NCBI RefSeq assembly: GCF_900002405.1 | Contig: NZ_LK995485.1 | Span: forward strand, 1-34,420 | DNA: 34,420 nucleotides | Direction: 5' to 3' | From: Actinomyces succiniciruminis | Lineage (GTDB): Bacteria > Actinomycetota > Actinomycetes > Actinomycetales > Actinomycetaceae | Notes under the pieces: generated by a model | Database searches by the model: none | Told to the model about the DNA's origin: nothing | The model's input: only the letters and a program-made list of their open reading frames with translations | Translations under genes and position numbers: made by a program | Shown: in pieces, positions 25,831 to 34,420 of the stretch | Numbering within the stretch: the stretch's first letter is position 1 | How the letters are laid out: every line of letters begins with the position of its first letter

Positions 25831-25855
25831 CAATTGGCGTTACAGCGCCATATTG
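25831..25855. promoter_or_regulatory. Operator-like dyad upstream of the nucleoside operon promoter
   Basis: CAATTGGCG and CGCCATATTG form a near-perfect dyad (one-base bulge) around TTACAG. It lies 25-50 bp upstream of the -10, a place for a repressor or activator such as a LacI, GntR or DeoR-family protein. No regulator gene is in the window. Confidence 0.45.
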
Positions 25856-26024
25856 CGACCATGACGTGACCCACGCCCCAGTTACCTTTCAGCTGGCAAT
25901 GATGCCGCTAACCGGATTCTGCCGACCTCCGCCTTGCAGGGTCTTGCAGGGCTTGCAGGCGGGGGCGAGCCCGCGGCACGGGCCGGACGCGGAGCCCGCG
26001 GGTCGGGCCTACGCCCCGGCCCGG
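25856..26024. other. Gap after manC: short direct repeats
   Basis: No gene. CTTGCAGG occurs three times in a row (25933, 25943, 25952), and a 10-bp word GAGCCCGCGG twice (about 25967 and 25992). GC-rich complementarity there may form manC 3' hairpins, but no single clean terminator was found. Confidence 0.4.
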
Positions 26025-27182
26025 TCACAGGAGCGCGTCCCGCCCGGCCGCCTTGAGCCGGTCGACGACGCCCTTGACATCCTGGGCGTGCTCCGGGGTG
26101 GTCACCAGCAGTGCGTCGGGGGTGTCAACGACGACGATGCCGGGCACCCCCAGCAGCACCACCTTCCGGTCGGTGCTGGAGGCGACCAGGGCGCCGTCGG
26201 CACCCACCGCCTCCACGTCGGCCTCCCCCAGCACTTCGACTCCGGCCGCCGGCCCGGAGGTGACCGCGGGAATCAGCTCGGCCAGGGTGTCGAATCCGCC
26301 GACGTCGTCCCAACCCATGTTCCCGGGGACGGTGGCCACGCCGCCGGCGGCGGCCACGGGCTCGGCGATGGCGTGGTCGATGGCAATCGCCTCCAGGCCG
26401 GGCCATATCCGCGCCATGACGGCGTCGCGCGCGGGGGTGTCCCAGGCGGCGGCGATCTCCTCGATGCCGGCCGCCAGCGCCGGCCGGCCCACCGCCAGGT
26501 GGTCCAGCAGCACGCCGGCACGCACCACGAACATGCCGGCGTTCCACCGGTAGTCGCCGGTGGCCAGGTAGCGGGAGGCGGTGGCGGCATCCGGCTTCTC
26601 GGCGAAGTCGAGCACGCGGCGCCCGTCCGGCGCCCCGGGCACATCCAGGGCCTCGCCGGCGTGAATGTAGCCGAAGGCGGTGGACGGTCCGGTGGCCTGG
26701 ATGCCGATGGTGACCAGCCAGCCGGCCTCGGCGAGTGCGGCCGCCTGGCGCACGGCGTCCTGGAAGGCGGCGTCATCGGCCACCAGGTGGTCGGCGGCGA
26801 AGGAGCCGACGATCGCCTCACGCCCGTGCCGGTGGGCGATCAGGGCGGTGGCCAGGCCGATGGCGGCCATGGAGTCGCGCGGAGCCGGCTCGGCCAGCAG
26901 GTTCTCCTCGGGCAGGTCCGGGAGCTGCCGGGCGACGGCGTGGACGTGGGCGACGCCGGTGACGACCGTCGTCGTCGCCGCCAGCGGGGCCAGGCGGGCA
27001 ACGGTGCCCTGCAACAGGCTGCGTCCGGTGCCGGTCAGGTCCAGCAGGAACTTGGGGCGGGCCTTGCGGCTCAGCGGCCACAGCCGGGTGCCGGCGCCGC
27101 CGGCGGGAATGATCGCGTGGATGGCGGGGGCCGTGGATGCGGTCGCGGGGGCGGGCTGGTCGGGGCGGGGCTCGGCGTTCAC
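26025..27182 (-). CDS. manC: Mannose-1-phosphate guanylyltransferase
   Basis: 385 aa from GTG 27182. The nucleotidyltransferase signature PAGGAGTRLWPLSRKARPKF (about 26-45) is followed by EPAPRDSMAAIGLATALIA, GSFAADHLV, DFAEKPDAATA and RWNAGMFVVRAGVL, and MGWDDVGGFDTLAEL. It makes GDP-mannose from mannose-1-phosphate and GTP for glycan and lipoglycan synthesis. There is no C-terminal isomerase domain, so it is the short, single-function type. It starts 4 bp after the 2H phosphoesterase stop, but TAGCCT lies 6 nt before the GTG, so it probably also has its own leaderless promoter. Confidence 0.92.
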   Translation of the reverse strand: MNAEPRPDQPAPATASTAPAIHAIIPAGGAGTRLWPLSRKARPKFLLDLTGTGRSLLQGTVARLAPLAATTTVVTGVAHVHAVARQLPDLPEENLLAEPAPRDSMAAIGLATALIAHRHGREAIVGSFAADHLVADDAAFQDAVRQAAALAEAGWLVTIGIQATGPSTAFGYIHAGEALDVPGAPDGRRVLDFAEKPDAATASRYLATGDYRWNAGMFVVRAGVLLDHLAVGRPALAAGIEEIAAAWDTPARDAVMARIWPGLEAIAIDHAIAEPVAAAGGVATVPGNMGWDDVGGFDTLAELIPAVTSGPAAGVEVLGEADVEAVGADGALVASSTDRKVVLLGVPGIVVVDTPDALLVTTPEHAQDVKGVVDRLKAAGRDALL

Positions 27183-27186
27183 GCGT

Positions 27187-27768
27187 TCAGGCTAACGGGT
27201 GGTCCACCCCGTCCGGGTGCGCCCGCACTCCCAGCGCCGGGCTGACCAGGGAGGCCCAGCTGCCGTCCGGGGCGAGTCGCTGAAGGTGGATGCGGTCCAC
27301 CACGAAGGTCGCCGCGATGTCTTGGCCGGCCCGGGCGGCCCGGTCCAGGGCGGCGTCGTCGACCTCATGAGCGAGGGTGATGTGCGGGTGGAAGGGGAAG
27401 CGCAGGCCGCGGTTGAGCGGCCCGTCGGTAGCGCGCAGGTCCTGCTGGAGCGCGTCGATGGCGGGGCCGCCCTCGGCCACGCCCAGGAACACCACCGGAC
27501 TGACCGGGCGGAAGGTGCCCACACCGGCGACGCGCAGGGTGAAGGGAGCGGAGGCGGCCGCCACCCGGGACACGTGCGCGGTCACGGCGTCCAGCTCCGT
27601 CTTCTCCACGGCGGTGGGCGGCAGCAGGGTCACGTGCGGCGGGATCGCATTGCCATGGGGGTCACCGACCGCCAGACGCACGCCGCGCACGCGCGTGGCC
27701 CACGGCTCGGGCAGCACGATGGTGACGCCGAGGACGCACTGGGTGGGCGTGGGCGCGGGGACGTCCAT
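27187..27768 (-). CDS. 2H phosphoesterase (2'-5' RNA ligase family)
   Basis: 193 aa from ATG 27768, which has AGGAGGAG about 10 nt upstream; GTG 27816 would add 16 basic residues and has no ribosome site. Both H-x-T motifs are present: H45-V-T47 in IPPHVTLLPP and H129-I-T131 in FHPHITLAHEV, with the usual spacing. The family cleaves 2',3'-cyclic phosphates or joins 2'-5' linked RNA ends in vitro. The biological target in actinobacteria is not established. It lies directly upstream of manC, which looks like positional rather than functional coupling. Confidence 0.87.
   Translation of the reverse strand: MDVPAPTPTQCVLGVTIVLPEPWATRVRGVRLAVGDPHGNAIPPHVTLLPPTAVEKTELDAVTAHVSRVAAASAPFTLRVAGVGTFRPVSPVVFLGVAEGGPAIDALQQDLRATDGPLNRGLRFPFHPHITLAHEVDDAALDRAARAGQDIAATFVVDRIHLQRLAPDGSWASLVSPALGVRAHPDGVDHPLA
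27189..27194 (-). promoter_or_regulatory. -10 box of manC at the end of the 2H gene
   Basis: TAGCCT ends 6 nt before GTG 27182 and overlaps the stop codon of the 2H gene. Confidence 0.45.
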
Positions 27769-27914
27769 GAGGCGCGCACTCCTCCTCTTGACGGCACGGG
27801 CTGACAGCAGCTGCACCTTACCCCCGCGGCGGGCGTGGAAACATCCCGGAGGCGGTCACTCGGAGACACCGGAGAAGGAGCTTGCCAGGGGCTCACAGGC
27901 GGGGGTTCGTCTGG

Positions 27915-27920
27915 CAGAAT
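27915..27920 (+). promoter_or_regulatory. -10 box, leaderless start of galK
   Basis: CAGAAT ends 6 nt before ATG 27927. Confidence 0.45.
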
Positions 27921-27926
27921 GGGCCC

Positions 27927-29234
27927 ATGCCGCGCACCGAGACCCCGCCCGCCGCCGTCGCCGGATCCGAGCCCGTCTTCTCCCCCGCGCTGAGTCCGCA
28001 GGAGGGTGTGGACGCCGCCACCGGCCTGTTCCGTGAAGCCTTCGGCGCCGAGCCCGACGGCGTGTGGTACGCGCCCGGCCGCGTAAACGTCATCGGGGAG
28101 CACACCGACTACAACGGTGGCCTGGCGCTGCCGATCGCCCTGCCGCACCGCGCCCACCTGGCGCTGCGTCGCCGCGACGACCGCATGATCCGGCTGGTGT
28201 CACCGCAGACGCGCGAGGCCATCGACGTGCTGGACCTGGACGCGATCGGCCCGAAGGGCACGCCCGGCGAGGTGCGCCACTGGAACGCCTACGTGGCGGG
28301 CGTCGCCTGGGCGCTTGAGCGCGACGGGCTCGGGCCGCTGCGCGGCTTCGACGCCGCCCTGTACTCCTGCGTGCCGCTGGGCGGCGGCCTGTCATCCTCG
28401 GCCGCGCTGGAGTGCGCCACCGCCGTCGCCCTCGACGACGTGTGCGCACTGGGCCTGGCCGGGACGGTGGACACCCCCGACGACGCCGGCCGCGCCCGCC
28501 TGGTGGAGGCCTGCATCCGCGCCGAGAACGAGATGGCGGGCGCCCCCACCGGCGGCATGGACCAGTCCGCCTCCATGCGCTGCCGCGCCGGCCACGCCCT
28601 CGAACTGGACTGCCGAGACGGCTCGGTGGTGCATGTGCCCTTCGACCTGGCGGCCGCCGGCCTGACGCTGCTGGTGATCGACACCAAGGCCAAGCACTCC
28701 CTGGTGGACGGGCAGTACGGGGCCCGCCGGGATGCCTGCGAGCGGGCCGCCGAGATTCTGGGCGTCCCACTGCTGGCGGACATCGACCCCGGCTCGCTCG
28801 AGGCCGCCCTGGCTACGCTGCGCGACTCGGGGCCCGCGGACGCCGAGGTGCTGGTGGCGCGCACCCGCCACGTGGTCACCGAGATCGACCGCACCCGCCG
28901 CCTGGTGGCACTGTTGCAGGACGGGACGCCCCTGGCCGGGGAGAAACTGGCCCAGGTGGGTGCGCTCATGGATGCCAGCCACGAGTCGCTGCGGGTGGAC
29001 TACGAGGTCACCTGCCCCGAGCTCGACGTCGCCGTGCAGGCCGCCCGCGCTGCCGGCGCGCACGGCGCGCGCATGACCGGAGGCGGCTTCGGCGGCAGCG
29101 CCATCGCACTCGTGGATACCGCCGCCGTGGACGCGGTGGCCCGCGCCGTCGTCGACGCCTATGCCGACCACGGCTTCACCCCACCGGCGTTCCTGAACGC
29201 GGTCCCCTCCGCCCCGGCAGGCCGCTTGGTCTGA
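27927..29234 (+). CDS. galK: Galactokinase
   Basis: 435 aa from ATG 27927, which carries a leaderless-type -10. GHMP kinase motifs: the galactose-binding signature APGRVNVIGEHTDYNGG (about 50-66), the ATP loop PLGGGLSSSAALE (about 150-162) and RMTGGGFGGSAIAL near 382-395. It phosphorylates alpha-D-galactose at O-1 with ATP. galT and galE are not adjacent, so the rest of the Leloir pathway must be elsewhere. Slightly longer than the usual 380-400 aa because of an N-terminal lead of about 30 residues. Confidence 0.95.
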   Translation: MPRTETPPAAVAGSEPVFSPALSPQEGVDAATGLFREAFGAEPDGVWYAPGRVNVIGEHTDYNGGLALPIALPHRAHLALRRRDDRMIRLVSPQTREAIDVLDLDAIGPKGTPGEVRHWNAYVAGVAWALERDGLGPLRGFDAALYSCVPLGGGLSSSAALECATAVALDDVCALGLAGTVDTPDDAGRARLVEACIRAENEMAGAPTGGMDQSASMRCRAGHALELDCRDGSVVHVPFDLAAAGLTLLVIDTKAKHSLVDGQYGARRDACERAAEILGVPLLADIDPGSLEAALATLRDSGPADAEVLVARTRHVVTEIDRTRRLVALLQDGTPLAGEKLAQVGALMDASHESLRVDYEVTCPELDVAVQAARAAGAHGARMTGGGFGGSAIALVDTAAVDAVARAVVDAYADHGFTPPAFLNAVPSAPAGRLV

Positions 29235-29276
29235 ACCGCGCGGCGTCCGTGTGACGCCCGCCGCGAGCGCCACACA

Positions 29277-29292
29277 GCCGCCGCCCGGCGGC
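29277..29292 (+). terminator. GC hairpin after galK
   Basis: GCCGCC-GCCC-GGCGGC, a 6-bp stem with a 4-nt loop, 42 nt after the galK stop. No U-tract. Confidence 0.4.
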
Positions 29293-29567
29293 CGGCGCGG
29301 AGTCCTCTCAGAGCCGTCTGACGGCCGCCCGGGCCACGCGGTTCACCTCGATGGCCGGGCCGCATCCTCCCAGCGGAGGAGATCCCCGACCCCTGAATCC
29401 GGGACCAACCAGGGTGTTCTCCTACCTGCGGATGAGCGCATTGCCACCCGCCGCGCCGTAGCCTCGGGGTGTCCCCCGGGCTGCGGCAATCGCCGCCGTG
29501 GCCCACCCCACCACCCGGCGGCCTCCAGCCGCCGCTTCCGGCCATGTCGGCCGACCGGAGGTGCGCC
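29293..29567 (+). promoter_or_regulatory. Leader region of the HlyD/MacB exporter operon
   Basis: About 330 bp without a gene separates galK from the adaptor. GCCGTC-T-GACGGC (29313-29325) is a compact dyad that could be an operator. TAGCCT at 29459-29464 is the best -10 candidate, giving a leader of about 100 nt. The Shine-Dalgarno GGAGGT (29557-29562) is unusually strong. The dyad and promoter are inference. Confidence 0.35.
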
Positions 29568-30619
29568 GTGAAGCGCTATGTCATGCCCACCATCAAACTG
29601 CTGATCGGCGTCGTGATCGCGGTTGCCCTGGTGAAGATCGCCTTCTTCCCCGACTCCGACTCGGGCACCACCGCGAACATCTCCCCCGGCATAGACGCCA
29701 CCACGCAAACCACGGTCGTGACCACGGGGGACATCGCCAACACCGTGGACGTCAGTGGGCAGATCGTGGAGGACGCGGCCGTGGAGGCGCAGGCGACCCT
29801 GAACGGCGTCGTCGACTCCTTCGCCGTCAGCAAGGGAGCCACCGTCACCCAGGGGGAGCCGCTGGTCTACCTCAAGCAGGTTGAGCCGCAGGAGCCGATC
29901 ATCAGCACCGACGAGGACGGCAACCCGGTGGAGACGCCCGTGGAGGACAAGCTCACCTGGTCGACCGTGTACGCGCCGGCCGCCGGCGTGGTCTCCTTCA
30001 ACGTGATCAAGGACCAGGAGACGAGCGTCGGTATGGTGGTGGCCACCGTCTCCCCCGGTACCTACTCCGCCAAGGGGACCATCACCGCCGATCAGCAGTA
30101 CCGGCTGACCAATGCGCCGTCGTCTGCGACCCTGACCGTGGACGGCGGGCCGGCGCCCTTCGAGTGCACGGGGCTGACGATCGGCACCCGGGAGACCACT
30201 TCCACCACCACCTCAGAGACCGGCGAGGTCACCACCACCACCGGCGACGGCACCACCGTGGAGGTGCGCTGCGCGGTGCCCTCCGACCAGCAGGTCTTCC
30301 CGGGGCTGTCGGTGACCATCGGCGTGGACGCCGGCTCGGCCACCGATACGCTGATCGTGCCCGTCACCGCCGTCGAGGGGTCTGTCACCAAGGGGAATGT
30401 CTGGGTGGTCACCGACCCGGAGGACCCGGACGCCGCCGAGGAGCGGGAGGTCGCCCTGGGCATCACCGACGGCGAGAACATCCAGGTCACCGACGGGTTG
30501 GCCGAGGGGGACGAGATCCTACTGTTCGTGCCGAACAAGGACACGGTGCGCACCGGCGAGCCGAACACCTGTGAGCCGGACGGATCGGTGTGCTACGACG
30601 AGAACGGCGAGGAGCTCCT

Positions 30620-30623
<4 letters not shown>
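29568..30623 (+). CDS. Membrane-anchored HlyD/MacA-type adaptor of an ABC exporter
   Basis: 351 aa from GTG 29568, chosen for GGAGGT 5 nt upstream; ATG 29544 in frame is the alternative. One N-terminal membrane helix (about 6-22, PTIKLLIGVVIAVALVKIAF) leads to an extracellular part with TVVTTGDIANTVDVSGQIVE, a lipoyl/barrel-sandwich half (LNGVVDSFAVSKGATVTQGEPL) and its second half (TVYAPAAGVVSFNVIKDQE). A Thr-rich stretch at about 205-225 and a barrel (LIVPVTAVEGSVTKGNVWVV) follow. The coiled hairpin is short or absent. It resembles YknX/MacA partners of Gram-positive exporters and overlaps the ATPase gene by 4 bp. Confidence 0.83.
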
Positions 30624-31428
<805 letters not shown>

Positions 31429-31432
<4 letters not shown>

Positions 31433-32748
31433 CGGGCATCTTCACTGGATTCTTCGGGGCCCTGGTGGAGGCGTGGGCGCAGCTGCGCATCGGCAAGCTG
31501 CGGGTCATGCTCTCCCTGGTGGGCGTGGGCGCAGCCGTGGCCGCCATGACCTTCGTGATCGCCCTGGGCCAGGTGACCAGCGCGATCATCGACCAGGAGA
31601 TCGCCACCTATGCGGGCCGCCCCGGCACCGTGCGCATCGAAGTCACCCCCACCGGCCGCGGCGTATCCGGCGGCGACAGCGGCACGAGCCCGACCGAGGA
31701 CCCGGGCGCGGAGGGCGCGGGCGGTGACACCGCGGCCACCGAGCGCATCACCAAGGCGGAGATGAACCTGGTCGACCGCTACAGCGCCAACAGCTGGGCC
31801 ACCAACTACCTGCAGAACCTGCGCATCGCCTTCCCAGGCGGATCCCGCAGCGTGGAGACAACCGTCGTCAGCCTCGGCTACGGCACCCTCCACCACACGG
31901 CGGTGGCGCAGGGCCGCTGGTTCTCGGCCGAGGACGAAGACGACCTCTCGCCGTCGCTGGTGGTCTCGCAGGGCTTCCTGGAAGAGCTGGGCTATACCAC
32001 CCTGGACGGCCCGCTGACCGTGCGCGCCTACTCCCCCGCCCAGACGACCTTCACCATCGTCGGGGTGCTCAAGCCAGACGACCTGACCTGGTGCGAGAAC
32101 GACGTCGATGCCGCCGACTACTGCTACCAGACGATCAGCGCCTTCGCACTGACCGGACCGTACGAGCAGTGGCTGGGTGGCGAGGCGCAGGCCTCCCTGC
32201 CCGCGCCGACGTTGGAGATCTGGGCCGGCCCGGAACAGGAACAGGAGCTGATCAGCCTGGCCACCCAAGACCTGGACGCCCAGTTCGGGGCGGGATCCAC
32301 GAACGCCTGGTCGAACACCGACGGCATGCAGGGCCTGGACACCGGCGGGTTCACCACCACGGTGACCATTGCGGGCGTGTTCGTCATGATCCTCGGCGCG
32401 CTCAGCCTGATCAACATCTCCATGGTGACGGTGCGCCAGCGCATTCACGAGATCGGCGTGCGCCGCGCCTTCGGGGCGACCAGTCGGCGCATCTTCTTCT
32501 CCATCATGCTGGAGTCGGTGGTGGCGACCGTGGTCGCCGGGATCATCGGCATCGGCATCGCGATCGTGGGGATGCGGGTCGCGCCGCTCGGCACGCTGCT
32601 GGGGGTGGCGGTGGAGACCCGGCCGCCGTTCCCCATGTCCGCCGCCCTGATCGGGTTGATCGCCGCGACCGGGGTGGGTGCCCTGTCCGGCATTATCCCG
32701 GCGGTGGTGGCCGTGCGCATCAAGCCCATTGACGCGATCCGCTACTGA
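31429..32748 (+). CDS. MacB/FtsX-type permease of the ABC exporter
   Basis: 439 aa from ATG 31429. One N-terminal membrane helix (about 25-50, KLRVMLSLVGVGAAVAAMTF) is followed by a large extracellular MacB-like domain (about 55-300) with a Gly/Ser/Thr/Glu-rich insert at 78-103. Three C-terminal helices at about 305-335, 360-385 and 400-430 form the FtsX domain (RQRIHEIGVRRAFGATSRRI; VAVRIKPIDAIRY). With the adaptor and ATPase it makes a tripartite exporter. In Gram-positives such systems (YknXYZ-like) handle peptides or toxins. No regulator or precursor peptide gene adjoins, so the substrate is unknown. Confidence 0.9.
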
Positions 32749-32797
32749 CCGCGGCGCGGCAGGGGTTTACCGGTCGCACCGGGGTAACCGAGCGGTG

Positions 32798-32888
32798 CGT
32801 TCCACCGGTTGTCCTCGCGTTCCACGACCTCGGGGAGTGTTCCACGACCGCCCCGGGATCGTGCAACGTACATCAAGGTCGTGGAACG
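32798..32888. repeat. Array: 3 direct + 2 inverted 12-nt cores, 20-bp period, between convergent genes
   Basis: Core consensus is CGTTCCACGACC. Direct cores begin at 32798, 32818 and 32838 (exactly 20 bp apart). Inverted copies (GGTCGTGGAACG and one variant) begin at 32857 and 32877, again 20 bp apart. Cores are 12 nt with 8-nt unconserved spacers, around a 7-nt centre. The last core ends at 32888, directly against the stop codon of the acylphosphatase gene (32889-32891, minus strand). It fills the gap between convergent genes, where a bidirectional terminator is expected. Confidence 0.85.
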
Positions 32889-33296
32889 TCAGTTACCCAT
32901 GACGAAGGCGCGATGGCGCAGGCTGCCGGGACGCAGGTCGGTGACGTGCACGGAGGCGACATTCGCCCAGCGGGGGCCGTGGTACAGCCAGGCGATCATG
33001 CGGGCGACGTCGTCGGCCGGCCCCTGGGCGAAGACCTCCACGTCGCCGTCGTCCAGGTTGCGTACCTCGCCGACCAGCCCGAGCCGCTCCCCCTCCTCCA
33101 TGCAGGACCAGCGGAAGCCGACTCCTTGCACGCGGCCGGAGACGATGGCGTGAATCGTGCGCCGGCGTTCGGTGTCGGCGCTGGCGGAGTCGTCCCCGGA
33201 GTGGGCGGCGGCCCGGTCCGCAGCACTCTTGTCCGTGGCGTCGGCGGCGGGCTGGTTCGCCGGACGGCGGAAGACGTCGAAGAAGCTGCGCGGCAT
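32889..33296 (-). CDS. Acylphosphatase with an N-terminal extension
   Basis: 135 aa from ATG 33296. The acylphosphatase domain occupies about 46-135, with the phosphate loop VSGRVQGVGFRW (catalytic R62) and VRNLDDGDVEVFAQG (catalytic N80). It hydrolyses acyl phosphates such as 1,3-bisphosphoglycerate or carbamoyl phosphate, in the cytoplasm. The first 45 residues are a hydrophilic Ala/Asp/Ser-rich extension without family similarity. GACAAT lies 6 nt before the ATG, supporting this start and a leaderless mRNA; starting at the core domain would be an alternative. Confidence 0.9.
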   Translation of the reverse strand: MPRSFFDVFRRPANQPAADATDKSAADRAAAHSGDDSASADTERRRTIHAIVSGRVQGVGFRWSCMEEGERLGLVGEVRNLDDGDVEVFAQGPADDVARMIAWLYHGPRWANVASVHVTDLRPGSLRHRAFVMGN

Positions 33297-33302
33297 ATGC
33301 CC

Positions 33303-33308
33303 ATTGTC
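33303..33308 (-). promoter_or_regulatory. -10 box of the acylphosphatase gene
   Basis: GACAAT ends 6 nt before ATG 33296 on the minus strand. Confidence 0.45.
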
Positions 33309-33353
33309 GCAGGAAACCGGCCCGCCTTACAGGGCCGACGGCGCAGTGCTCCG

Positions 33354-33389
33354 CCGAGGTCGGTAGACGTTACGTGCCGAGATCGGTAG
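33354..33389. repeat. Two-copy direct repeat in a divergent promoter region
   Basis: CCGAGGTCGGTAG (33354) and CCGAGATCGGTAG (33377) are 23 bp apart and nearly palindromic (CCGA-x-x-TCGG). They lie between the divergent acylphosphatase and exonuclease genes, so they could be operators, or a small relative of the arrays. Confidence 0.5.
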
Positions 33390-33447
33390 TTACGACGGCA
33401 CCGAACGCGCTCATCGGATCCAGCTCGTGGCCAGGCCGACACGCACG

Positions 33448-33453
33448 TACACT
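33448..33453 (+). promoter_or_regulatory. -10 box of the exonuclease III gene
   Basis: TACACT ends 8 nt before ATG 33462. The same hexamer serves the PHP gene at 1618. Confidence 0.45.
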
Positions 33454-33461
33454 CGGGCGTT

Positions 33462-34298
33462 ATGCGCGTAGCCACCATCAACGTCAACGGCATCCGGGCC
33501 GCAGCCCGCAAGCACATGGATTCCTGGCTGGAGTCCAGCGCCCCGGATGTACTGCTGGTGCAGGAGGTGCGAGCCGACGAGACCACCGCGGCCGCGCTGC
33601 TGCCCGGGTACGAGTCGGTGATCTGGCCTTGCCGGGTGAAGGGAAGGGCCGGCGTCGCCGTCGCGGTGCGCCAAGGGGCGCCGGTGACCGTGGGCGCGGT
33701 GCGTCGCGGCGTCAGCACACCGGGGAGCGAGGAGCCTGATGTGGACTCCGGCCGCTGGCTGGAAATGGACCTGACGGCCACCAACGGCGCCGGGGCACAA
33801 ACCCCGCTGACGGTCGTCTCCGCCTACTTCCACTCCGGCCAGGTCGGGACGATCAAGATGGACCAGAAGTACGCCCACCTGAACCTGGTGGACGCGCGCA
33901 TGTCATCGCTGCTGGCAGGCGCGGCGGCCGGCGGTCCACAGGTGCTCATGGCCGGTGACCTGAACATCGTGCGCTCCGAGCGGGACATCAAGAACTGGCG
34001 GCCCAACCACAACAAGTCCGCGGGCGTGTTGGATGAGGAGATCGCCTACCTCGAGAGGTGGTTCGGGGCCGGCTGGGTGGACGTGGCCCGCAGTCTCGCG
34101 CCCGACGCACAGGGCCCGTATACCTGGTGGTCGCAGCGCGGCAAGGCCTTCGACAACGACGCCGGCTGGCGCATCGACTACCAGGTGGCTACGCCGCAGC
34201 TGGCCGGGCGGGCCCGCGCCTTCACCGTGGACCGGGCGCCCAGCTACGCCGAGCGCTGGTCGGACCACGCCCCGGTCGTCGTCGACTACGACCTCTGA
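33462..34298 (+). CDS. xth: Exodeoxyribonuclease III family AP endonuclease
   Basis: 278 aa, complete. Mg2+-dependent EEP-fold nuclease: MRVATINVNGIRAA start, LLVQEVRAD (metal-binding Glu near 35), GDLNIVRSERDIKNW (D166 and N168 region) and the C-terminal WSDHAPVVVDYDL with the catalytic Asp-His. It cuts DNA at abasic sites and removes 3' blocks in base excision repair. Divergent from the acylphosphatase gene. Its last codons merge into the downstream repeat array: the word CCTCTGAG that contains the TGA stop recurs 27 bp further on. Confidence 0.94.
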   Translation: MRVATINVNGIRAAARKHMDSWLESSAPDVLLVQEVRADETTAAALLPGYESVIWPCRVKGRAGVAVAVRQGAPVTVGAVRRGVSTPGSEEPDVDSGRWLEMDLTATNGAGAQTPLTVVSAYFHSGQVGTIKMDQKYAHLNLVDARMSSLLAGAAAGGPQVLMAGDLNIVRSERDIKNWRPNHNKSAGVLDEEIAYLERWFGAGWVDVARSLAPDAQGPYTWWSQRGKAFDNDAGWRIDYQVATPQLAGRARAFTVDRAPSYAERWSDHAPVVVDYDL

Positions 34299-34420
34299 GG
34301 CGGTTTGTCGCTTATCACCCTCTGAGACGGTTCGTACCTCCTTACGACGGTTCGGCACCAACACCGACGGTTCGTACTTTCCGGTCGGCGGTTCGTACCT
34401 CCTTACGACGGTTCGGCACC
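34299..34420. repeat. Array of at least 6 cores, ~20-bp period, truncated by window end
   Basis: Core consensus is GACGGTTCGTAC, with a GACGGTTCGGCA variant. Copies begin at 34299, 34326, 34346, 34366, 34387 and 34407: 27 bp for the first step, then 20, 20, 21 and 20 bp. A 32-bp block starting CGGTTCGTACCTCCTTAC is identical at 34328 and 34389. All cores seen are in one orientation; an inverted arm may lie beyond the window. The array starts at the first base after the exonuclease stop codon. Confidence 0.82.

Overview
The window is high-GC actinobacterial DNA. Gene content (TatB/Mrp/DUF1003/MgtE_N-CBS/DUF3117/LOG block, PmmB-like mutase next to a deo cluster) and start-site style suggest an Actinomyces-like member of the Actinomycetaceae; the genus is inference. 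No rRNA, tRNA, CRISPR array, intact insertion sequence or prophage was seen.

Layout. 1-5615: MarC-type membrane protein (cut by the window edge), PHP phosphoesterase, Gfo/Idh/MocA oxidoreductase, Xaa-Pro aminopeptidase and a CDF metal exporter. 5616-7890: an accessory region with a stranded C-terminal coding tail, a mirror-symmetric array of 12-nt cores at an exact 19-bp period, then an AT-richer island with a methyltransferase pseudogene (in-frame TAG) and a GNAT acetyltransferase. 7891-15119: a conserved actinobacterial block: general stress membrane protein, MgtE_N/CBS protein, DUF1003 protein, Mrp ATPase, TatB, O-methyltransferase, DUF3117 protein and LOG-family protein. 15266-25725: a phosphohexomutase-family gene facing a minus-strand nucleoside uptake and salvage operon (BMP lipoprotein, ABC ATPase, two permeases, cytidine deaminase, thymidine phosphorylase, an unrecognised papain/C39-like protein, deoxyribose-phosphate aldolase). 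26025-29234: mannose-1-phosphate guanylyltransferase, 2H phosphoesterase, galactokinase. 29568-32748: HlyD/MacB-type adaptor-ATPase-permease exporter. 32889-34298: acylphosphatase and exonuclease III, each flanked at its 3' end by a short-period repeat array.

How the genes work together. The BMP-ABC importer should bring nucleosides in; cytidine deaminase and thymidine phosphorylase convert pyrimidine (deoxy)nucleosides to bases and (deoxy)ribose-1-phosphate; the aldolase splits deoxyribose-5-phosphate. The phosphopentomutase between them is not present as DeoB, and the convergent sugar mutase is a candidate for that step.

Most unusual observations. (1) Three intergenic arrays (5832-5988, 32798-32888, 34299-34420) share one architecture, about 12-nt cores plus 7-9-nt unconserved spacers at a 19-20-bp period, but each has its own core word. 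Two of them are mirror-symmetric and all lie at gene 3' ends or in gene-free DNA. I know of no named element like this. (2) Fourteen genes carry a -10-like hexamer ending 6-8 nt before the start codon, the arrangement expected for leaderless mRNAs. (3) A Cys/His protease-like protein is embedded in the nucleoside salvage operon.
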